A stretch of DNA of 64,000 nucleotides from Micropruina sp. (lineage in GTDB: Bacteria > Actinomycetota > Actinomycetes > Propionibacteriales > Propionibacteriaceae). Positions 43,404 to 51,465 of this stretch are shown here, in pieces. Position 1 is the first letter of the stretch, and each line of letters begins with the position of its first letter. The notes beneath the pieces were generated by a model. It was given only the letters and a program-made list of their open reading frames with translations, made no database searches and had not been told where the DNA came from. The DNA lies in assembly GCA_016711205.1 (NCBI GenBank), contig JADJTM010000001.1:868001-932000 (forward strand), given 5' to 3'. The position numbers and the translations under genes were made by a program.

Positions 43404-44426
43404 TCACGTGGCCTCCTCCAACAGCGCGGCCAGCTCCGCTGCCGGCTGCGGCCAGCGGCGCAGACCCGCGCGCGCCTGCGCGGCCCGCTCGCGCCATTGC
43501 TGTCGCAGCGCCGGATCGTCGAGCCAGCGCCGCAACGTGCGGCGCAGTGCGTCCGGATCATCGAGGTCGACCACAGCACCCGGCAGCCCGGACGCTCCCC
43601 CGCTGGCCAGCGCCTCCACCGCGCCGGTGCCCGCTGCCACGATCGCCGGAATGCCCCGCGCCAGCGCCTCGGTGATCACCATGCCCCAGGTCTCGGCCAC
43701 AGCCGGATGCACCAGCAGGTCCGCCCCCGCGTACAGCGCGTCCAGTCCGGCGTCGTCCAACGGCCCCGTCCAGGTGGCCCCGGCTGCGTCCAGCCCTGAC
43801 CGGACGCGCGCGGCGTAGGCCTGGTCCGCGACCGGACCGGCGAGAGTGGCGGTGAATGCGAGATCACGGCACTGGGCCAACGCGTGCAGGGAGGCCAGCT
43901 GGTTCTTGCGCGGACCGATCGCGCCCACCTGCACGATTCCGGGCGGATCGTGCCGCCTCGCCAGCGGTGCCGGGTACCCCCCGGGCGTAACTGCGACGAC
44001 GTCGGTTCGTCCGGTCGAACGCTGCAATGACGCAGCTGCCGTACGGCTGGTCGCCACCACCCGCCAGGCAGCCCGGACGCTGCGCCGCTCGAGTGCCGCC
44101 AGCTCGGCGCGGTCACGCTCGGACAGCCCGCCCTCGTCCGCCAACGGCAGGTGGATCAGCAGCACGATGCGGCAGCCTTCACCCTGGGCGCGTTCGAGTG
44201 TCTCAGGGTGAGCCGCCCCCACCAGGCCGTCGACAAGCGCGAACTCGCGGCCGCGGAAAGCGCCGCGCAGCCCGTCCATGGACGCTTCGTCGCCCCGCGG
44301 CCACGGCCCGTCCAGCCGCACGACCGTGGGCGGCGTGCCCGGCCAGTGCGCGAGCACCGCCGCGTTGTACGCATGCCCGCCGGACGGCGCGTTGGCCTGC
44401 GGGACGACGAAGGCGGGTGCCGCCAC
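43404..44426 (-). CDS. GT4-family retaining glycosyltransferase
   Basis: 340 residues of GT-B fold. N-terminal acceptor domain: FVVPQANAPSGGHAYNAAVL with a Gly-rich loop. C-terminal nucleotide-sugar domain: GIVQVGAIGPRKNQLASLHAL and the E-x7-E motif in AVAETWGMVITEALARGIPAIV. Start GTG 44426 overlaps the stop of the PTPS-like gene by one base (TAGTG), so translation is coupled. GT4 enzymes transfer sugars from NDP-sugars with retention of configuration. Donor and acceptor cannot be read from the sequence; the operon suggests a small-molecule acceptor rather than a wall polymer. Confidence 0.88.
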   Translation of the reverse strand: MAAPAFVVPQANAPSGGHAYNAAVLAHWPGTPPTVVRLDGPWPRGDEASMDGLRGAFRGREFALVDGLVGAAHPETLERAQGEGCRIVLLIHLPLADEGGLSERDRAELAALERRSVRAAWRVVATSRTAAASLQRSTGRTDVVAVTPGGYPAPLARRHDPPGIVQVGAIGPRKNQLASLHALAQCRDLAFTATLAGPVADQAYAARVRSGLDAAGATWTGPLDDAGLDALYAGADLLVHPAVAETWGMVITEALARGIPAIVAAGTGAVEALASGGASGLPGAVVDLDDPDALRRTLRRWLDDPALRQQWRERAAQARAGLRRWPQPAAELAALLEEAT

Positions 44427-44803
44427 TACAGCTCGATCCGGCAGGTGGCCCAGGCGTCGGGATGCTCTCGCAACGTGACGGCCAGGGCGGTGAAGCCGGT
44501 CAGGTCCATGGCGGCGCCCAGCCGATCGCAGATGTGGCCGGCGACCACCTCGGTGGTGCTGAACCGTCCGGTGAAGGCCGGATGCTCGTCAAGGTTGCGG
44601 TAGTTGAGGTCGCCGAGCACCTCGGCCAGCCGCGCCGAGGCCTCACCGATGTCGATGACGACGCCGTACGCGTCCAGCTCGGGACGGCTCCAGGTCACCT
44701 CGACCACGAACGTCGCCCCGTGCAGGCCCGCCGCGGGGCCGAAGAACGGGTCGGGCAGGCTGTGGGCGATCATCACGTGGTCGCGAACGGTCAACTCGTA
44801 CAT
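44426..44803 (-). CDS. 6-pyruvoyl-tetrahydropterin synthase / QueD-like protein with altered active site
   Basis: 125 residues, a T-fold domain: MYELTVRDHVMIAHSLPDPFFGPAAGLHGATFVVEVTW, then VVIDIGEASARLAEVLGDLNYRNLDEHP and FSTTEVVAGHICDRL. Zinc-ligand His residues in IAHS and LHG are present. The usual HGHxY becomes HGATF, losing one His, and no cysteine lies before it where QueD and PTPS carry the catalytic Cys. The reaction is therefore probably not standard dihydroneopterin triphosphate processing. From memory, similar LHGATF proteins occur in other actinobacteria. ATG 44803 is used; GTG 44809, overlapping the dehydrogenase stop, is an alternative. It is the second gene of the tightly overlapped MDR-PTPS-GT-methyltransferase run. 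Confidence 0.82.
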   Translation of the reverse strand: MYELTVRDHVMIAHSLPDPFFGPAAGLHGATFVVEVTWSRPELDAYGVVIDIGEASARLAEVLGDLNYRNLDEHPAFTGRFSTTEVVAGHICDRLGAAMDLTGFTALAVTLREHPDAWATCRIEL

Positions 44804-44805
44804 GC

Positions 44806-45783
44806 TCACGCTTCCTGCTCGTAACTGATCACCTGGCACAGCGAGGTGCCGCGGCCGGCGTCCAGGTCGTCCATCACCTGCGGCAACTGATCGAACCGGA
44901 CGGCTGGCGCCAGCAGCGCGTCGAAGGCCGGGTCGCGCAGCTGGTCCAGCGCGATCGCCAACCGGTCGGACGGCCCGCGCCGCGCGGCCCTCGCCGGGCT
45001 GACCCGGCCCACCTGGCTGGCCCGGATGGTCAGCCGGCGCACATGGAAGTCCGCGCCGAGCGGCACCTGCGGTTCGGCGTCGCCGTACCACGACAGCTCG
45101 ATCACCTCGCCCTCGTCGCCGAGCAGCCGCAGCGCGGTCGCCAGCCCGGCCTGGGTCGCGGACGCGTGATACACCAGATCGCAGTCGCCGGCGGCCTCGT
45201 CCGGCCCTGCGGGTTCCACGCCGAGCCGGCGCGCGACGTCCGCCTTCTCCGGGTCGATGTCGATCAGTTGCAGCCGACCGAGCGGGAATCGCCGAAGCAG
45301 AATCGCAAGGGCCAGGCCCACCATGCCCGCGCCGACCACCGCCACCCGGTCGCCGATTCTGGGTGCGCCGTCCCACAAGGCATTGACTGCGGTCTCGACG
45401 GTGCCGGCCAGCACGGCCCGCTCGCTGGGTACGTCCTCCGGAATGACGGTCACCGCCGAAGCGGGCACGACGTAGCGGTCCTGATGCGGGTACAGGCAGA
45501 AGACCCGCTTAGCGAGCAGGTGCGGCGGGCCGGCCTCGACCCGTCCGACGTTGAGGTAGCCGTACTTGACCGGGCCGGGCAGGTCGCCGGACTGGAATGG
45601 GCACCGCATCCGGTCCCGCACCGCTGCGGGCACGCCGTGTCGATGCACCAGCAGTTCGGTGCCCCGGCTGATGCCGGACGCGATCGTGCGTACGAGCACG
45701 TCGTCGGGGCCTGGTTGCGGCAATTGTTCTGGACGAAGCTCGCCGCGGCGTGGCGCAGCCGTCCAGTACGCCGTCGCCTCCAT
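44806..45783 (-). CDS. medium-chain dehydrogenase/reductase, zinc-alcohol-dehydrogenase superfamily
   Basis: 325 residues. The N-terminal GroES-like domain has ASGISRGTELLVHRHGVPAAV, and the Rossmann domain has RVAVVGAGMVGLALAILLRRF with an acidic strand-2 end (LIDIDPEKADVARRLG), indicating NAD(H). No structural-zinc cysteine cluster is visible, and GISRGTEL replaces the usual catalytic GICGTD, so the catalytic zinc is probably absent. The substrate could be a sugar or polyol side chain, given the operon. Its stop overlaps the start region of the PTPS-like gene. ATG 45783 lies 65 bases after the HAD gene. Confidence 0.85.
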   Translation of the reverse strand: MEATAYWTAAPRRGELRPEQLPQPGPDDVLVRTIASGISRGTELLVHRHGVPAAVRDRMRCPFQSGDLPGPVKYGYLNVGRVEAGPPHLLAKRVFCLYPHQDRYVVPASAVTVIPEDVPSERAVLAGTVETAVNALWDGAPRIGDRVAVVGAGMVGLALAILLRRFPLGRLQLIDIDPEKADVARRLGVEPAGPDEAAGDCDLVYHASATQAGLATALRLLGDEGEVIELSWYGDAEPQVPLGADFHVRRLTIRASQVGRVSPARAARRGPSDRLAIALDQLRDPAFDALLAPAVRFDQLPQVMDDLDAGRGTSLCQVISYEQEA

Positions 45784-45847
45784 TCGCCCACGCTACCCCG
45801 GGACGCACTCTCCAAGGAGGGCGGCGACTGCACCCCGACGGGTGGAA

Positions 45848-46540
45848 TCAGGACACTCCCCGGACCGGCAGCCGGGCCAGGCACTCCGGCAACTCGTCGA
45901 ACGACGCGATGCGGGCCACGTCACCAGAGGGCCCCACGCCTTCGCGGCTGACCCAGACCGGGGTGATCCCGGCGCTGAGTGCACCCGCCACGTCCGATTC
46001 CCAGGAGTCGCCGACGTGCACGACCCGCTCCGGCGCCAGACCGGTCAGGGCGAGGGCGTGCCGGAACACCGACGGATCGGGCTTGTAGGCGCGGGCGTCC
46101 TCGCTGGTCACCGCAGCGTCCACACCGGGCAGGCCGGCCAGCACCTGCTCCAGGTCGAGCCGATCGCTGTTCGACACGATCACCACCGGGCACAACCTCC
46201 ACCGCCGCAGGAACGCCAGCGCGTCGGGCAGCGGGCGTGCCGTTCGCCAGTACCGGAACAGCGGCTCCAGCAGAACAGTCAGCTCGGCAGGCGGCACCTC
46301 GACGCCGAGGTCGCGCAGGACGTCCGCCATGGCTCGCAGTTCCAGCGCCCGTTGGGTCTCGAAGGAGTCCCCGCTGCTCGCCGCACACAGCTGCCTAAAC
46401 CGCTGCCACCAGGCCCGATCGAGCACCTGCCCGTCCAGCCCCGTTCGGCGGACGACGTTGGCCACCGCCGCCTCGATGGCAGGACGATCCCCGGCCACGA
46501 GCGTGCCGTAGCAGTCGACGAACAGGGCGCTCGGTCGCAT
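45848..46540 (-). CDS. HAD-superfamily hydrolase, haloacid-dehalogenase-like phosphatase
   Basis: 230 residues. Motif I is LFVDCYGTLVAGD (nucleophile Asp; the usual second Asp is Tyr, as in DxYGT subfamilies). Motif II is VVIVSNSDRLD. Motif III Lys is in EDARAYKPDPSVF and motif IV in VVHVGDSWESDVAGALSAG. A helical cap lies between residues 15 and 85. It is likely a phosphatase for a small metabolite. It sits 65 bases upstream of the MDR gene on the same strand, so it is probably the first gene of that operon and could dephosphorylate an early nucleotide-derived intermediate. Confidence 0.85.
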   Translation of the reverse strand: MRPSALFVDCYGTLVAGDRPAIEAAVANVVRRTGLDGQVLDRAWWQRFRQLCAASSGDSFETQRALELRAMADVLRDLGVEVPPAELTVLLEPLFRYWRTARPLPDALAFLRRWRLCPVVIVSNSDRLDLEQVLAGLPGVDAAVTSEDARAYKPDPSVFRHALALTGLAPERVVHVGDSWESDVAGALSAGITPVWVSREGVGPSGDVARIASFDELPECLARLPVRGVS

Positions 46541-46888
46541 CCGGCGAGTCTACGTAACCCGAGGACGGATCTTGGCGTTCATCAACCTGCGCTGCTGGGG
46601 GAGCGAATTACCCCGGCAAGCAGGGGCTCGGAAGCTTGGAGTCTCGTCGCATTCGCCGACCAGATGCCACGAACCGAACGCGTGAGAAACCGAAGTAGGC
46701 ACCGTTGGTCGGACAGAGCCCGGCCCCAGCTGGCCAGCAGCTGACATCTCGGGGCACACAACACTAGACAGCGCGAGTCGGGTCGATCGAGAAGTCGTGC
46801 GCGCGGATCCGTGGTCCGCGGCGTCCTGACCACACCGGTATCCGCTCACCAGCGTGGTGGGTTCTCAGAAACCCGCTCGCCGCCACGT
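46541..46888. other. gene-free interval
   Basis: About 350 bases between the HAD gene and the nuclease gene, both leftward. A short minus-strand frame is open here, but its product is Ser/Arg-rich, without family features or a ribosome-binding site, and I reject it. I see no RNA gene and no clear hairpin. The promoter of the HAD-led operon should lie within the part nearest 46541. Confidence 0.4.
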
Positions 46889-47923
46889 TCAGCAGGGTTT
46901 CCAGGTCTTCCCGCCCGGTGCGTAGCAGCGTGGACCGGTGTAACCGGGATAGCCTCCGCCCGAGCCGTTGCCGGACGAGTCCTTCTTGTCGACCTTCTCC
47001 TTGGCGGCTCTGGCAGCCGCGGCTCTCCTTTCGGCGGCCTCCTTTGCTTTGGCCCTCTTCTCAGCGGCTTCGGCTCTCTTCTTGGCGGCTTTGGCCTTGC
47101 GCGCCGCCTCCTTAGCCTGCTCCTCAGCTGCCTTTTCCTTGGCCTCTTCGATGGCCGTGCGGGTCTCCATGAGATTGATCAGACGCATGAGAAGCCGCTG
47201 GCGGACGTGCTCGATACCAGCGATCATCGTCCTGAGCTCTGATTCAGAGTAGTTTGCGGCCAAAGACGGATCCTCTTCGGAGCCTGCGTCTTGAAGGCTG
47301 TTCTCCAGTGACGTGAGCGGTGCGAGGTGCAGATGCAGGCTGGTGATTGCGAGATCTGCGCGCGGAATCGTTATCGGCTCGTCGTAGCCAAGCGCAGTTA
47401 GCGCACCCGTCGCTGCGGTCGTGGCGGACGCGATCTGGCTCGGGAGTGTGCATTGAGTTGACGGATCGTATGCGCCGATTTGTGCGCCCTGTGCCTCTTG
47501 AGCAGCTTGGAGGACCTCGGGGTAGTATGCATGATTCGGCTCAAAAACCACAGGCGCTGCCAAACCAGCCTGAGCGACCTCGGCATTTACGAACTTCCCC
47601 GATTCGTAGACTGCTGCGAGCGTGCGACGGTAACGGTCGACCCGGTCGACGTCGTACCTCAACTCTATTGTTGTACCAACCGGAAGCCGTTGAGAAAGAA
47701 AGGCTGACGCTTCGGGCCCGAGGCATTCTACCGGCTCATCGGGATCCTTGGTCTCGGGTGCGTCGATGTTCAGAAGTCGAACTCGCTCAGTTTTGTCACC
47801 GATCCGGACGTCTACTGTGTCACCGTCTACGACCCGGTCCACGGTGATCCGTTCCCCGCCGATAGCCTGCGCGATCCCAACACTCAAGACCGACAAGCAG
47901 GCCACACCAGCCAATATCTTCAT
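46889..47923 (-). CDS. secreted thermonuclease (SNase-like) with long coiled-coil tail
   Basis: 344 residues. Signal peptide MKILAGVACLSVLSVGIAQA. The SNase domain at about 25-150 has VDRVVDGDTVDVRIGDKTERVRLLNIDAPE (Asp and Arg/Glu catalytic set) and VDRYRRTLAAVY. After a middle segment, residues 255-315 are an almost uninterrupted Ala/Lys/Glu/Arg coiled coil, then a Gly/Ser linker and a cysteine-bearing end GYTGPRCYAPGGKTWKPC that may bind the cell wall. It degrades DNA or RNA outside the cell. An ATG three codons earlier (47932) is also open. The gene uses noticeably more A/T-ending codons than its neighbours, a hint of acquisition by transfer. Confidence 0.83.
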   Translation of the reverse strand: MKILAGVACLSVLSVGIAQAIGGERITVDRVVDGDTVDVRIGDKTERVRLLNIDAPETKDPDEPVECLGPEASAFLSQRLPVGTTIELRYDVDRVDRYRRTLAAVYESGKFVNAEVAQAGLAAPVVFEPNHAYYPEVLQAAQEAQGAQIGAYDPSTQCTLPSQIASATTAATGALTALGYDEPITIPRADLAITSLHLHLAPLTSLENSLQDAGSEEDPSLAANYSESELRTMIAGIEHVRQRLLMRLINLMETRTAIEEAKEKAAEEQAKEAARKAKAAKKRAEAAEKRAKAKEAAERRAAAARAAKEKVDKKDSSGNGSGGGYPGYTGPRCYAPGGKTWKPC

Positions 47924-48258
47924 CCAACCCATGGAGTTGTATCCCCTGCTCCCCCGACAAACGGCTGCTTGGCGTTAGCTGCAGCATAACGGCGCCGCCA
48001 GCCGGATTGGAGTCAAGGACCAAAATGAGGCACCTTGATTGATCGCAGCATACAAATGGCAGACGCAGGCGGGGCACACGATAGCCCATTTGCGGCACAA
48101 GTGCTTGACTTGCAGGCCTTCACCGATGACGCCCCTGAGAAAACCCTTGCCGTAATGACGCGCCTGCAGTGGCACACTCAGACGTGCAGCATTTCCAGAC
48201 GCAGCCCTACCGGCCGGTTGCCGGCGGGGCCGTCGCCTGCTCTGTCTTCTTCGTGCTC
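47924..48258. other. gene-free interval of lower GC
   Basis: About 335 bases between two leftward genes. The composition is visibly more A/T-rich than average (for example around 47990-48070). No open frame with coding character, tRNA or perfect hairpin is visible. It should contain the promoter of the nuclease gene. Confidence 0.4.
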
Positions 48259-49563
48259 TCAGCGGCGATTGAGCCGCATCGCCTGCACCATGGCGTCGTA
48301 CACGTGGGTGTTCTCGTACACGCCGGAGAGCAACTCGCTGCCCGGACCCATCGCGGTCACCGGCACGTCCTCGGCGGTGTGGTTGGCCGTGGTCCAGTCG
48401 ACGACGAACTGCTTGTCCGTGCCTGGAACGCTGAACGGCCCGTCCTCGGCGGTGCGGCCCTCGCCGCTCTCATTGGGGTATTTGGGATCGTCCTGCAGCG
48501 CGGGAACGTCCTCGATGGCCATGCTGCCGGTCTCGTGGTCGGCAACGACGATCACCAGGGTGTCCCGGTGGGCCTTGGCGTACCGGACCGCGACGGATAC
48601 CGCCGAATCGAGGTTCTTGCCCGCCTTGATGACCTGACCGGCGTTCGACTGATGAGCCATCTCGTCGATGCCCTCCTCCTCGACGAGGAGGAAGAAGCCG
48701 TCGCGGTCCTTCTCTAGTGTGGAGATCGCCTTGGACGTCATGTCGGCCAGCGACACTGTCGGCTTGTAGACGTCGCCCTGGCCCTCGGGCCGCTGCTGGA
48801 ACATCTCCTCGTTCGCGAAGAGGCCGAGGATCTTCTTGGACGTGGCCGCCTTCAGCTCTGCCGTGTTCGTCACGTACTCATAACCCATTGCCTCGGCCCG
48901 TTCGACGAGGTTGCCCTCGGTCCCGGCGCTCTTCTCGGTCGGATCCTCGGCAGGCTGGTCGGGGAACGCGCCGGGGTTGCCGGCCGGGAACCACTTGTCC
49001 TCGCCACCGCCGAGGATCACCTGAGGCTTGCTCCCCTCGAGGAACTGCTTGGCGATCAGGCTCTGCTGGCTGCGGTCGAGAACGTGGGCGCCGAAGGACG
49101 CGGGTGTCGCGTCGGTAACCTGGGCGGTGGTGACCAGTCCTGTGGCTTTGCCGTTGCGGGCCGCCAACTCCAGGACGCTGGTCACCCGCTTGCCGTTCTC
49201 GTCGACACCAATTGCCCCGTTGTACGTCTTGACACCGGTGGCCAAAGCGGTGCCCCCGGCCGCCGAGTCGGTGACGAAAGCCTCCGGGTCGTGCGGGAAG
49301 GTCTGAGACCGGCCGGCCACCGGCATGTCGTCCATCGCCAGGGTGCCCTCCGGCCCCACATTGCCGAAGCGGATGAGATTGCGGTGGGAGGTGCCCATGC
49401 CGTCACCCACGAAGATGATGACGTTCTTGGCGGGGCGCCGCCCTTGCAGTTCCGGGACCTGCGAGGTGACGGCCACGCCGGTACCCGCCGCCAGGGTGAA
49501 GGTCGTCACGGCGGCGATGACTTTGTGGCCTGCGAGTAGGGACAGGATCGTGCTTCGAAACAT
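48259..49563 (-). CDS. phoA: secreted alkaline phosphatase, PhoA family
   Basis: 434 residues. Signal region MFRSTILSLLAGHKVIAAVTTFTLAAG. The catalytic site is intact: NVIIFVGDGMG (metal Asp), the nucleophile Ser in VTDSAAGGTALATG, Thr-rich VTTAQVTDATPASFGAH, EEEGIDEMAHQSN and ADHETGSMA with metal-binding Asp and His, plus a late His in TANHTAEDVP. It releases phosphate from organic esters outside the cell. ATG 49563 has GAGGAGG at normal spacing; earlier in-frame codons up to 49617 are rejected. It is a single gene; phosphate-starvation control is usual for the family, but no Pho box was established here. Confidence 0.92.
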   Translation of the reverse strand: MFRSTILSLLAGHKVIAAVTTFTLAAGTGVAVTSQVPELQGRRPAKNVIIFVGDGMGTSHRNLIRFGNVGPEGTLAMDDMPVAGRSQTFPHDPEAFVTDSAAGGTALATGVKTYNGAIGVDENGKRVTSVLELAARNGKATGLVTTAQVTDATPASFGAHVLDRSQQSLIAKQFLEGSKPQVILGGGEDKWFPAGNPGAFPDQPAEDPTEKSAGTEGNLVERAEAMGYEYVTNTAELKAATSKKILGLFANEEMFQQRPEGQGDVYKPTVSLADMTSKAISTLEKDRDGFFLLVEEEGIDEMAHQSNAGQVIKAGKNLDSAVSVAVRYAKAHRDTLVIVVADHETGSMAIEDVPALQDDPKYPNESGEGRTAEDGPFSVPGTDKQFVVDWTTANHTAEDVPVTAMGPGSELLSGVYENTHVYDAMVQAMRLNRR

Positions 49564-49869
49564 CTGGTGCCTCCTCATTGAGGGGTGCCCCGCGGGTGCC
49601 CGCCGAGCGGCGGCCACATGGCCGCAACTCTGAAAACCTGGGGCACTGGAGCACCGGGGTGGGTTTGCGGCATGGTTTCACTGCGTTGGCCGGCGGTCAA
49701 GCCCCGCACCGTGGCAAGGAGTGCTGATCGGGCTCCGCTGTAGGGGCGTGCCGGCTCGAATCGCCACTGCGTCGCAGGCTCTGACTCTCGGCCAGTCGCC
49801 GATCGATCGTTGGGGAGCGTGCGACCTCCGACGAAGTCCCTCGGGCAGCCATCCCGGCCGCTGCCTAGG

Positions 49870-50472
49870 ATGGCGGCAAAGGGCAACGAACGGAGAGCCT
49901 TGAGCTGGGTGGACGGGCCTGCTGACCGGCTGGTGGACGGAGTGCGAGGCTGGATGGCGCTCACGGCCCTGGCGTTGTTCGCGGTGTTCACTGCGGTGGT
50001 GCTGCCGGCGCAAGCTGAGGCGGGGGCCTTCTACACCTCCCGCTACCCGCCCCCGGACACGATGATCTGGTATCGGCCGGCAGACCTGTACGCCGCAGCC
50101 GAGGCCTGGGAACAGGCCGGTCGCGACGCCTATGTGCAGGCCCGGGTCACCTTCGACGTGATCTGGCCGCTGGTGTACGGGTCCTTCCTGCTGGTGGCGC
50201 TCTGCTGGACCTTGGGCCGGTTCACCCAGCCCGGGAGTCGCCGGCGCCGGGTGGCCCTACTGCCCGTCGTCGTGGTGGCACTGGACTACGCCGAGAACAT
50301 CTGCACGGCGCTGGTGATGGCCCGCTTCCCAGCACGGACGCCCGTCCTGGCGGAGTTGGCGCCACTGTTCACCGTCGCCAAGTGGGTCACGCTGTCGGCA
50401 TGCTTCGTGCTGCGGGGCATCGGACTGGTGCTCGCCTTCGTCACGATGCTCCGAGGCCGCCGCATCAACTGA
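49870..50472 (+). CDS. membrane protein with four helices, unknown function
   Basis: About 200 residues from ATG 49870 (MAAKGNERRALSW); a TTG near 49902 with a nearby GGAG is an alternative start. Four hydrophobic segments at roughly residues 28-48, 96-115, 125-148 and 165-190, with an extracytoplasmic loop after the first (GAFYTSRYPPPDTMIWYRPADLY). LDYAENICTALVMARFP between helices 3 and 4 is a motif shared by actinobacterial membrane proteins without assigned function. There is no enzymatic signature. It is convergent with the fructosamine operon. The gap before it (49564-49869) contains no feature I can support. Confidence 0.68.
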   Translation: MAAKGNERRALSWVDGPADRLVDGVRGWMALTALALFAVFTAVVLPAQAEAGAFYTSRYPPPDTMIWYRPADLYAAAEAWEQAGRDAYVQARVTFDVIWPLVYGSFLLVALCWTLGRFTQPGSRRRRVALLPVVVVALDYAENICTALVMARFPARTPVLAELAPLFTVAKWVTLSACFVLRGIGLVLAFVTMLRGRRIN

Positions 50473-50577
50473 ACCGGTGGGGCTGTACAGCTTGGTGCTC
50501 GGCTTGACGCCAGCCAACTGCTTGCTTGGTGCGGCAGCGCAACGGCTGGGCGGGCCCAGTCTCTGGACGTTGCAGCG

Positions 50578-51465
50578 CTACTTGCCCATCCCGTCGGTCA
50601 GGCCTCGCAAGAAGGCCCGCTGGCCGATCAGAAAGACCAGGATCATCGGCAGTGCGGCCAGCGCCAGCGACGCGAACTGCACCGGCCAGTCGGTGAGCAG
50701 CCGTGACTGCATGTCCATCAGGCCCACCGGCAGGGTCTTGAGTTCTCGCCGCGACAGGAACACCAGCGCGAACGCGAACTCGTTCCACGAGAACAGTGCC
50801 TGCAGCAGGGCGGCCGATACCAGGATCGGCTTGGACAGCGGCAGGATCACTCGCCAGAAGATCTGAAAGCGTCCCGCCCCGTCGATGGTGGCCGCCTCGT
50901 CCAGCGTGGTGGGCAGGTCGACCATGTAGGCCCTGATCAGGAACGTCGTGAACGGAATCCGGTACGCCGTGTAGAGCACCACCAGGCCGACGAGGCTGTC
51001 GAAGAGCCGCAGTTGCTGCAGTAGGCCGAACAGCGGTACGAGCGCCACCGTCGGCGAGACCATCAGCCCGCCGAGGATGAACCAGCCGCCGTACTTGACC
51101 AGTGGTGCTTTCGTCCGCGCCAGGCCGTAGGCCGCCCAGGCGGAGATCATGGTGGTGCTCACGATGCTGCCCGCGGTGACCAGCAGCGAGTTCACGAAGT
51201 AGGTGGTGACGCCCTTGTTGGCGGCGGCGACGAAGTTCTCCACCCGCCAGGTCGCCGGCAGCCCCCACGGGTCTGAGAAGATCTCGAAGTTCGTCTTGAA
51301 CCCCGAGATCAGCATCCATGCCAGCGGGTAGAGAACAGCCAGCGCCAGCGCGAGCAGCAACACAGAGACGAGCAGGTGCGCCACCACGTCAACGACAGTT
51401 GTCGAGGAGCGCCGCAGCCGCGAGGGGACGGTTCGGCGCTGATCCTGTACCGAGGCTGTCACCAT
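50578..51465 (-). CDS. sugar-type ABC permease, MalG family, in the fructosamine operon
   Basis: 295 residues, six helices. The EAA loop DEAATIDGAGRFQIFWRVILPLSKP near residue 205 is the MalG signature, and the N-terminal WMLISGFKTNFEIFSDPWGLP is typical of CUT1 permeases. It pairs with the upstream permease, whose stop it overlaps by 7 bases (start ATG 51465). It ends RAFLRGLTDGMGK, the usual MalG tail. It is the last gene of the operon. No ATPase gene follows, so a shared MsmX-type ATPase from elsewhere must energise the transporter. Confidence 0.9.
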   Translation of the reverse strand: MVTASVQDQRRTVPSRLRRSSTTVVDVVAHLLVSVLLLALALAVLYPLAWMLISGFKTNFEIFSDPWGLPATWRVENFVAAANKGVTTYFVNSLLVTAGSIVSTTMISAWAAYGLARTKAPLVKYGGWFILGGLMVSPTVALVPLFGLLQQLRLFDSLVGLVVLYTAYRIPFTTFLIRAYMVDLPTTLDEAATIDGAGRFQIFWRVILPLSKPILVSAALLQALFSWNEFAFALVFLSRRELKTLPVGLMDMQSRLLTDWPVQFASLALAALPMILVFLIGQRAFLRGLTDGMGK

